The notes below the pieces were generated by a model. The model had not been told where the DNA came from, searched no databases, and was given only the letters and a program-made list of their open reading frames with translations. Made by a program: the position numbers and the translations under genes. DNA of 8,243 nt from Pseudomonadota bacterium (lineage in GTDB: Bacteria > Pseudomonadota > Alphaproteobacteria > Acetobacterales > Acetobacteraceae): the NCBI GenBank assembly GCA_021808205.1, contig JAKBCD010000045.1, positions 1 through 8,243 of the forward strand, given 5' to 3'. Below, piece by piece: positions 1 through 6,017 of this stretch (its first letter is position 1; every line of letters begins with the position of its first letter).

Positions 1-233
1 CTGGTCCCCACCACCGCGTGGTCACCATCCCGCACGCCCCACAACACATAGGCAAAATGCTCATCCGCCAGCCTGGCCGCGTTGGACAGGGCGGAAATCA
101 GCTCCCCGATCATCTCCGGGTTGCTGTTATTCTCCTTAAATTCAGCCCATGAGGACTCGGCGGGCAGGGCGCGGAGATCGTTGATCAGCGCCAACAGCCG
201 GGCGGCGGGCGTAGGAATATCGGTCTCACTCAT
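1..233 (-). CDS. AlbA_2/Schlafen-type putative DNA-binding or ATP-binding protein, N-terminal part (truncated by window edge)
   Basis: An open frame starts at the ATG at 233-231 and runs off the left edge, giving 77 codons with no stop. The visible protein has a short helical lead-in (residues 10-24), then the hallmarks of the AlbA_2 (Schlafen-like, formerly AAA_4) domain: ESSWAEFKEN (26-35), ISALSNAA (46-53) and the strand YVLWGVRDGDHAVVGT (62-77). Members of this family are annotated as putative DNA-binding, RecG-related or ATP-binding proteins. The domain binds nucleic acid or nucleotide, and its precise role is usually unknown. The start overlaps the stop of the upstream methyltransferase as ATGA (233-230), so the two are very probably co-transcribed and translationally coupled. 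Only weak Shine-Dalgarno-like sequence precedes the ATG, which fits reinitiation. The rest of the protein, including any nuclease or winged-helix C-terminus, lies outside the window. The domain call is firm. A role in restriction or defence is inferred from the neighbour only. Confidence 0.85.
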   Translation of the reverse strand, partial: MSETDIPTPAARLLALINDLRALPAESSWAEFKENNSNPEMIGELISALSNAARLADEHFAYVLWGVRDGDHAVVGT

Positions 234-2986
234 CGTGTCATCGCCTTTGCCTTGGCGACCTTACCCTGTTTGGCGGTCATCTCAGTATACAGCGCGAAGA
301 GTTTTTCCAGCCGTTCCGTGTCATTCCTGAACCGCCGGCCGATATAAATACGCTCCAGCACCTCATCATTGCGCTCATGCGCCGCGCGCAAATCGCCCGG
401 CATTTTTTCCGAGGCGTATAAATCCGCGATGGTCGCGGGGAAATGCGCCTCGCGGGCGAGCAGAATATCCTCGGCGCAGCGGGTGAGGTCGGCCTTGTTC
501 TTCTCGGTGAGCATGGGCACGGGGAAGGTGTTCCAGCCCAGGGTGTTGGAATAGCGGAAATCGGTTTTCATCTTACCGCAGACCGTCGCGATCCAGACCA
601 GATGCAGGCGCGAGGCGATAAGCGCCATGTTCCAGAGCGGGGCGTCGTAGAGGGCGAAGGCTTCAGTGACGATCGGTCGCGGGGGCAGTAATCCTGTTGG
701 CAGATAATCCCGGCTTTCTGAACTGACCCGGGGCACGATTATAGCGCTGATATAGTCGCGCGACCTTATCTCGACGAACCTATGGGGCTTTGTCGCCCAG
801 GCCGCAGTTGCTGCCTTTACGCTCTGGCGGCGATATTCGGCAACACGATCGAATCGTTGAACCATGTCAATGCTTTGGCGAGCACGTTCAACTTCGTGGT
901 CCTCAATCCAAAAACAGTATCTCTGAATTCCTTTGATGAATTCCTGAGCTCCGTAAATCGGCCTCAGAAACCCTGCGCCGATGCGGTCAACCGTTCCCAG
1001 ACGATCATGATCTACCAAAAGATTCCCGCCATCCTTGGCAAAATTCCCTAAAATCATTTCCGACAAGGCAGATAATGGGCTCGACCGCTCTTGAACAAAC
1101 ACCGTTTCGCCCGGCGTCAGGTAGGGTGTAATCGCATCGACGTCTCGCTGTGTATCACCATAAAAAAGAGTCTTTGACGACCTTTGATTATGTGAGGCGA
1201 GGCCAAGGATTACGCATGTTACACCGGCGTTTTTTGAGGCAAGATTCGCCCACTTGAAAGACGTATGGGCGAAGCGAATTTCGGCCGCGCCCATCACGAG
1301 AGGCCAGAACTGCGAGACCTGAACGCCTTGTGTAACGGAGTTGGTCGTCACAAAAGCGGCTGACCAGTTGCCAACTCTTGCGCCATATTCAACGGCCTTG
1401 AATAAGAAACCGCAAACGTAGTCGAAGGACCTCCACCGATCTGTCCGGCCCACAAACAGTCTCTGAATATCCTCCTTTTGGTCGCTGCTCTGCTTTTTAT
1501 CACCCACATATGGCGGATTCCCGCAGATATACGTCTCGCCACCCTCATTCTCAAAATCGATTTGAGCCTGGTCTAGCGGTGTATGAAACAAATCTTCGGC
1601 ATGATGCTTCACGCCCGTCCCCGTCGGCGGGCAGACGCTCAACCAATCCAACCGCAGCGCATTGCCGCAGGTGATCCAGTTCATCGCGTCCAGCGGCAGA
1701 AAATCCTGTAACGCCTCCTGCTGGCCCCGGTACAGCACATCGCACTGATATTCAGCGATGATCAGCGCGAGGCGCGCGATCTCGGCCGGGAAATCGCGCA
1801 GCTCGATGCCGCGAAAATTGGTCAACGGAATGTCGCTGCGCCGCTCAGCCTCGCCCCGGCGCTGGTTGATGGCGGCCTCAATCGCCCGCATCTCCTTATA
1901 GGCGATGACCAGAAAATTGCCCGAGCCGCAGGCGGGATCAAACACCCGGATTTTCGCCATGCGCTTGCGTAAATTGAGCAACATGCGCGGATTATCATCC
2001 GCCTCCGCCAGTCTGGCGCGCAGATCATCCAGAAACAGCGGGTTCAGCACCCTCAGAATGTTCGGCACGCTGGTATAATGCATACCCAGCGCGCCGCGCT
2101 CCTCATCATCCGCCACGGCCTGGATCATCGAGCCGAAAATATCCGGGTTGATCTTTTTCCAATCCAAACTGCCAATATGCAGCAAATATGAGCGGGCGAT
2201 TTTGGAAAAGCGTGGCACATCCGTGCTGCCGGAAAATAACCCGCCATTCACATAAGGTAAAACATCCGCCCAACGCGCAATCTCCGCCGCCGCCCGCGCA
2301 TCCACCTTGGTGTTCATGGCGCGAAACAATTCGCCGATCACCTCATGCGTGTTGGAGGAATCCCTGGCGCTCATCTGCTCGATCTTCGCCGTGAAAATGC
2401 CCGCGCCGTTGAAAATGCCGGTATCCTCGGCGAAGAAGCAGAAAATCAGCCGCGCCATGAAATGGTTCATCTCATGGCGGCGCTGGGCTGTGCCCCAATC
2501 AGGGTTGTCTTTCAGCAGCTCCACATAAAGCCGGTTGAGGCGGCTGGTGGCGCGGATATCAAACGAGCTTTCGCGGATTTGGCGAACGGTGGTGATGCCG
2601 GCCAAAGCCAGGAAAAAGCCGAAATGGTTCGGGAAATCAGCATAGGCGCAGGCAACCGGCGGATCGTCTGATTGGAGGTCCTCGGCCTCGAAAATCTCGC
2701 CATCTGTCGCCAGAACAAATTTCGCCTTGGCCCGCGCCGTCGCCGGGCTGGCCCTCAACGCTGCGAGGGTCTTGGTAACCTCGCCGGGCGCACAGGTGGC
2801 GATATGGATGTGATTGGTTTGCAGCACGCCGCCAAGGTCAGATTTGTTGGAGTCACCCTTGCGCAGGCGCCTGATCGTGGTGTCCTTGTTCCCGAACGCC
2901 TCCAGAAAGGCATAGGGGAACTCAGCCGCATCAAACGGCCGTTCGGCCATGGCGGTAACGGCCTCTTCAATCTCAACAGCGTTCAT
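230..2986 (-). CDS. MmeI-family (type IIG-like) N6-adenine DNA methyltransferase, nuclease motif apparently lost
   Basis: The 918-residue protein is nearly the length of MmeI (about 919) and appears collinear with it. Residues 1-130 correspond to the MmeI N-terminal domain. Residues 150-320 are the helical spacer, with FCFFAEDTGIF (182-192), PYVNGGLF (244-251), GSLDWKKINPDIFGSM (272-287) and GMHYTS (301-306). Next come SAM motif I FDPACGSGNF (349-358) and catalytic motif IV NPPY (490-493), the order of gamma-class amino-methyltransferases. Residues from about 600 to 800 are the target-recognition region, and the C-terminal helical segment includes NTFPVPM (819-825). The expected reaction is transfer of a methyl group from SAM to adenine N6 at a specific site. 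MmeI's N-terminal nuclease residues (a D, then E-x-K) have no counterpart that I can find, so this is probably methylation only, or restriction with a partner. The start at 2986 gives the usual MNAVEIE-type N-terminus, but its ribosome-binding site is weak. It overlaps the following AlbA_2 gene by ATGA. The centre of the gene is lower in GC than its flanks. Confidence 0.9.
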   Translation of the reverse strand: MNAVEIEEAVTAMAERPFDAAEFPYAFLEAFGNKDTTIRRLRKGDSNKSDLGGVLQTNHIHIATCAPGEVTKTLAALRASPATARAKAKFVLATDGEIFEAEDLQSDDPPVACAYADFPNHFGFFLALAGITTVRQIRESSFDIRATSRLNRLYVELLKDNPDWGTAQRRHEMNHFMARLIFCFFAEDTGIFNGAGIFTAKIEQMSARDSSNTHEVIGELFRAMNTKVDARAAAEIARWADVLPYVNGGLFSGSTDVPRFSKIARSYLLHIGSLDWKKINPDIFGSMIQAVADDEERGALGMHYTSVPNILRVLNPLFLDDLRARLAEADDNPRMLLNLRKRMAKIRVFDPACGSGNFLVIAYKEMRAIEAAINQRRGEAERRSDIPLTNFRGIELRDFPAEIARLALIIAEYQCDVLYRGQQEALQDFLPLDAMNWITCGNALRLDWLSVCPPTGTGVKHHAEDLFHTPLDQAQIDFENEGGETYICGNPPYVGDKKQSSDQKEDIQRLFVGRTDRWRSFDYVCGFLFKAVEYGARVGNWSAAFVTTNSVTQGVQVSQFWPLVMGAAEIRFAHTSFKWANLASKNAGVTCVILGLASHNQRSSKTLFYGDTQRDVDAITPYLTPGETVFVQERSSPLSALSEMILGNFAKDGGNLLVDHDRLGTVDRIGAGFLRPIYGAQEFIKGIQRYCFWIEDHEVERARQSIDMVQRFDRVAEYRRQSVKAATAAWATKPHRFVEIRSRDYISAIIVPRVSSESRDYLPTGLLPPRPIVTEAFALYDAPLWNMALIASRLHLVWIATVCGKMKTDFRYSNTLGWNTFPVPMLTEKNKADLTRCAEDILLAREAHFPATIADLYASEKMPGDLRAAHERNDEVLERIYIGRRFRNDTERLEKLFALYTEMTAKQGKVAKAKAMTR
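841..1620 (-). other. Lower-GC segment of the methyltransferase gene covering the post-motif IV and target-recognition region
   Basis: Hand counting gives about 394 G+C in these 780 bases (about 50%); single lines fall as low as 40% (901-960) and 43% (1141-1200). Sampled flanking lines are richer, for example 65% at 1621-1680, 60% at 1681-1740 and 70% at 4501-4560. The reading frame stays open throughout. The segment encodes roughly residues 456-716: the end of the catalytic domain and much of the DNA-recognition part. The edges are approximate. The composition shift is seen directly. Replacement of the specificity module by recombination is inferred. Confidence 0.5.
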
Positions 2987-3066
2987 GCCACCGCGTCCGT
3001 ATCGCCCCGGGCAGGTTTGTCATCAAAAGCTCTGGGTTGAGCGGCTTGGCGCACACAGGCGGTCAT
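2983..3066 (-). CDS. Possible 27-residue peptide or gene-tail remnant coupled to the methyltransferase
   Basis: A minus-strand frame starts at the ATG at 3066-3064 and ends at the TGA at 2985-2983. It encodes a 27-residue peptide starting MTACVRQAAQPR and ending DDKPARGDTDAVA, and its stop overlaps the methyltransferase start as ATGA (2986-2983). An in-frame TAA lies two codons before the ATG, so it does not extend further upstream. The junction geometry is the same as that between the methyltransferase and the AlbA_2 gene. It could be a short leader used for coupling, the tail of a deleted upstream operon gene, or chance. No clear ribosome-binding site precedes it and I recognise no family. 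Confidence 0.2.
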   Translation of the reverse strand: MTACVRQAAQPRAFDDKPARGDTDAVA

Positions 3067-3093
3067 TTTTTACAGGCTTTCGGCAAGAGGCAA
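3065..3093 (-). promoter_or_regulatory. Weak sigma70-like promoter candidate for the methyltransferase operon
   Basis: On the minus strand, TTGCCT (3093-3088) is followed after 17 bases by AAAAAT (3070-3065), which is preceded by a TGT that can act as an extended -10. Spacing is ideal but the -10 matches the consensus at only four of six positions. Transcription would start near 3058, about 70 bases before the methyltransferase ATG, and would exclude the start of the 27-codon ORF at 3066. This is the only plausible promoter I see in the gap. Readthrough from the relaxase operon is the alternative. Confidence 0.25.
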
Positions 3094-3138
3094 TTCTCCC
3101 GGCGTAGTTTGGCGGCTTTATGGTGGCGCGCAAAGGGG

Positions 3139-3244
3139 GCTTGTCCAGGTAGCGAACAGGAGGGACCCGCGCGCCCGCGTAGCGCGTTAAACGCGCTGGC
3201 GGAGCGGGCGCGTGGGAGGTGCCTGTTTGCCCACCTGGGCAAGC
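3139..3244. repeat. Long imperfect palindrome (about 106 bp) just downstream of the relaxase gene
   Basis: Nested arms share nearly one centre. Bases 3139-3150 pair with 3233-3244 (12 bp, one G-T). Bases 3152-3160 pair with 3222-3230 (9 bp, one G-T). Bases 3166-3178 pair with 3204-3216 (13 bp, one G-T). Bases 3181-3187 pair with 3191-3197 (7 bp) around a three-base loop, TAA. Short internal loops separate the arms. The structure ends five bases from the relaxase stop codon and would fold into a long, very GC-rich hairpin as RNA or single-stranded DNA. No T-run follows on either strand, so it is not a standard intrinsic terminator. It could block transcription or protect the 3' end, or be a dispersed palindromic element or a recombination site. 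Function is unassigned. Confidence 0.8.
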
Positions 3245-3248
3245 TTGG

Positions 3249-6017
3249 CTACAGGCCCAGCCCTTTGAACGCTACCGATGCGATTTTCGCCGCGGTGATG
3301 CTGGCGCTGGGCACAAGCGCCGTCTGCTTCATGCCGCTGCGCTCCTGGATGGCGGCGACAAGCTTGGCGCGGTCGTCGGTATACAAAGCGGTGGTTTCCT
3401 TGGCGCGCGAGAGGCCAACGTAGAAGCTTTTCTGGTCGATCAGATGCGTGGCGGCGCTCTCGGCATGGATGAAAGTGCGCTCGGCGGTGCGGCCCTGGGC
3501 GGCAAAGGCGGTGGCGACATAGCTATGCGCAATATGCTGGTTACGCGGGTCATCGAGCTTCAGCGTTTCAACCTTGCCCCTGGCCAGCCGGACCGTGGCG
3601 CTGCGCGTACTGGGGTCAATGGCGGTAATCTCGGCTTGCTGGCCGTTAATCCGGCCCAAGGCGCGGTCATTACGGGTGAACTGCATCTTATCTCCCGCCC
3701 GCAGCTCAATCGTCTCGGCAATAAAGGCCTGAGATTGTGCCGCCCCCCATTGCCGGAGCCGCCAGTCGATCGTCCTGCCGGTCTGGTCAGCCAGGGTTAC
3801 CGCCGCCTTGCCGGTGTCGATGCCGGTTATCCTATAGGCCTGCGCCTTTGATACACCCTTATCGGCATAATCCTTGGCGAAGCGGATCATGTCGCCGATG
3901 GCATAGTTGTGCGGGTCTTTGGCCTCGGCGCGAGTCATATCTTTGGACACAAGCCTTGGCGCGGTAATCGCCGGACCGTGGAGCTGGCCACGCTCGGCAA
4001 GCGCATGGCGTATCTGCTGGGTCAGCGTGTCACGGCCCTCGCGTGAAGGCTCGATCACCAGGGCCTTTCGCCTCTCCTTGGCATCCAACATGGCGTAATC
4101 CTGGGCGATGCGGGCAAAGCGGGCTTCACGGGTATCGCATTGGATGATGCGCCCGCCGCCCGAATTCAAAGCTTCCAAGGCTTTCCTCGCATTGCCCTCC
4201 AGGCTTGCCTCCACCGCTGCTTTGGCCTGCTCGTTGGTCTGGCGCAGGATTTGGGTGAGACGGGCGGTTTCCATGCCCGCACCCTGTAGCTGGGCAAAGG
4301 CAGCGCCTGCCTCAACGGAGCCAAGCTGCGCCGTATCGCCCACCAACAGCACCCGCGCCCGGTGGGATTCGGCCAAACCCAACAGCTTGGCGGCATCGGC
4401 GGTCGAGATCAACGAGGCTTCGTCAACAATCCATAGGTGCTCCTTGGCCGTGGGGCGGCCCGGCGCGAGTAAGTGCCGGGCCAGCGTGTCGGCGCGGGCA
4501 TCCAGTGCCTCGCCCAATACCTGCGCCGCCGATGCCGTGGGGGCGAGTGCTACCACCTGGATGCCCCGCGCCTCGGCCTCCCGCGCGATGGTCGCCAGCA
4601 CGGTGGAAGTCTTGGCGGTACCCGCCGCCCCCTGCAACCCGATGACGCGGTTGCGGCTGGCGAGAATTTGCGCCGTTGCTGTCCGCTGCTCGTCTGTCCA
4701 GCCATGCCCGTGCATGGCGCTGCGCCGCTCGGCCTCGGCAACAGCACGGGCGGCGGCGATGGGAGACAGGATCGGCGCCACCTGCTGGCGGCCTTGTTCC
4801 TCCAACCGCAGCATCGTCGTCTCGTTGGCGATATTGGCGGCGGTGGTGAAGCCCTCAAAGGCCACGCCGCGCCGGTCATGGCAGTCGCGCGTTTCCAGCG
4901 CGCCAATCTTTTCCGCGCGGGCAATGGCGGCGGCGATGTCGTCATGCCCGACGTGCCCCATGCCAAACCGCCCCGCCGCCTCATGCAGCGCCGTAGTGGT
5001 AAACACGGATTGGCGTTCCCCCAGCATCGCCGCACCCTGCGCCACGGCCCGGTCAGCCGCCAACTCGCGCGCAAATTCTTGATCCGCGCCACTGGCAGAT
5101 ATTTCCACCCGCCCCTCGGCCTGCGCAACCAAACCCCGCCGCGCCTGTTCATCCCACCCGGCGGCCTCGGCGGCCTCACGCCATGCGCCAATCAGCTCAG
5201 CATGGGGCACGGCCTCTTTGGCCAGCCGCGTATCCAGCGCCGCAATCTGTTTCTCGGCGGCGCTGGCTTGTTCCCGGCTCTTGCCCCGCTCGGCAAGCCG
5301 GGCCTCAATCGCCGCACTGCGCTGGCTGAACGCTTCCAGCGTCGCCTCGCCAATACCGGCGATCTCGAAGGTCGAATCCTTGCCCCGCTCGATCCCGTAG
5401 CCCAGGCGCTGCACCCCGGCAGCCAGCTCCTGGCGGTAGATGGCGCCCATCTGCTTTTGCATCTGATAGAAGGCGCGCGGCTCCAGGCTGCGCCATTGCC
5501 CCGCCTCGTCCCGTGTCATGTTCAGGATGATGTTATGGGTATGCAGTTGCGGATCGAGCGCCCGGCTGGTGCCGTGCCGGAACGAGGCGATAACCAGATT
5601 GCCTGTGGCCTCCCGTCTGATTGCGCCATCCTCCCGGATGCGCGTGGCGGAAAAATGTTGCTCCGCCAATCCCAGCGCGGTTTTCACGGCCCGCTCGTGT
5701 GCCGCGATGAGGCGGCGGTCGCCCGCCACCTCCGCCATGATCGAAACGGACTTAGGCGCGCTGAAGGTTACGTCCCAGCCGGGCCGATGTTCCCATTCAC
5801 CTTCGCGCATCGTGCCCAAGGTCTGACCGGCGACATGACCCGCCAAGAGCCGGGCAAACTGCTCATGGTCAACGGCCCCTGCCAGGTTCAGCGCCCGCGC
5901 GCCTTGGCCCAGCCATTCCGATGGGGCAAGGCCACCCTCGGCATAATAATCATCGGCCTCATAATAGCTGGCGGCCTGGGCGGCATTGGTCAGGGCGGAG
6001 ATCGTGGCAACCATCAC
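3249..6017 (-). CDS. trwC: MOBF conjugative relaxase-helicase, TrwC/TraA-like
   Basis: A relaxase of this type nicks the transfer origin, stays covalently bound to the DNA 5' end through tyrosine, and unwinds the strand to be transferred. The 922-residue protein (TrwC of R388 is 966) has the N-terminal tyrosine pairs SYYEADDYY (Y18/Y19, Y24/Y25), WDVTFSAPKSVS (81-92) and the metal-binding histidines in FRHGTSRALDPQLHTH (H148, H159, H161). A superfamily I helicase follows: Walker A GAAGTAKT (463-470), Walker B WIVDEAS (529-535), motif III GDTAQLGS (560-567), and C-terminal motifs including TAFAAQGRT (836-844) and YVGLSRAK (866-873). All catalytic parts look intact. Numbering is from GTG 6017; an ATG follows immediately at 6014. 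The coupling protein's TGA (6016-6014) overlaps both, giving a 4-base overlap with the GTG or 1 base with the ATG. No strong Shine-Dalgarno is seen, so translational coupling is likely. The palindrome lies just downstream. Confidence 0.95.
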   Translation of the reverse strand: MMVATISALTNAAQAASYYEADDYYAEGGLAPSEWLGQGARALNLAGAVDHEQFARLLAGHVAGQTLGTMREGEWEHRPGWDVTFSAPKSVSIMAEVAGDRRLIAAHERAVKTALGLAEQHFSATRIREDGAIRREATGNLVIASFRHGTSRALDPQLHTHNIILNMTRDEAGQWRSLEPRAFYQMQKQMGAIYRQELAAGVQRLGYGIERGKDSTFEIAGIGEATLEAFSQRSAAIEARLAERGKSREQASAAEKQIAALDTRLAKEAVPHAELIGAWREAAEAAGWDEQARRGLVAQAEGRVEISASGADQEFARELAADRAVAQGAAMLGERQSVFTTTALHEAAGRFGMGHVGHDDIAAAIARAEKIGALETRDCHDRRGVAFEGFTTAANIANETTMLRLEEQGRQQVAPILSPIAAARAVAEAERRSAMHGHGWTDEQRTATAQILASRNRVIGLQGAAGTAKTSTVLATIAREAEARGIQVVALAPTASAAQVLGEALDARADTLARHLLAPGRPTAKEHLWIVDEASLISTADAAKLLGLAESHRARVLLVGDTAQLGSVEAGAAFAQLQGAGMETARLTQILRQTNEQAKAAVEASLEGNARKALEALNSGGGRIIQCDTREARFARIAQDYAMLDAKERRKALVIEPSREGRDTLTQQIRHALAERGQLHGPAITAPRLVSKDMTRAEAKDPHNYAIGDMIRFAKDYADKGVSKAQAYRITGIDTGKAAVTLADQTGRTIDWRLRQWGAAQSQAFIAETIELRAGDKMQFTRNDRALGRINGQQAEITAIDPSTRSATVRLARGKVETLKLDDPRNQHIAHSYVATAFAAQGRTAERTFIHAESAATHLIDQKSFYVGLSRAKETTALYTDDRAKLVAAIQERSGMKQTALVPSASITAAKIASVAFKGLGL

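Noticed and set aside
2990..3040. Second short minus-strand frame before the methyltransferase (16 codons, reading MTNLPGAIR)
   Set aside because: It is very short, it overlaps the methyltransferase start out of frame, and it has no ribosome-binding site.
3166..3216. Rho-independent terminator
   Set aside because: The stem is strong, but neither strand has a T-run after it. Some terminating effect is still possible, but the standard signature is missing.
3139..3244. Integron attC site
   Set aside because: The length and imperfect palindrome fit, but the ends do not carry the RYYYAAC and GTTRRRY core sites and no cassette-like array is present.
2987..3248. Transfer origin (oriT) next to the relaxase gene
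   Set aside because: In the TrwABC arrangement the origin precedes trwA, not the 3' end of trwC, and I see no MOBF nic-like sequence here. The palindrome alone is not enough.
4108..5082. Plus-strand open frame of 324 codons
   Set aside because: Its composition is dominated by A, S and R, typical of an antisense shadow within the helicase part of the relaxase.
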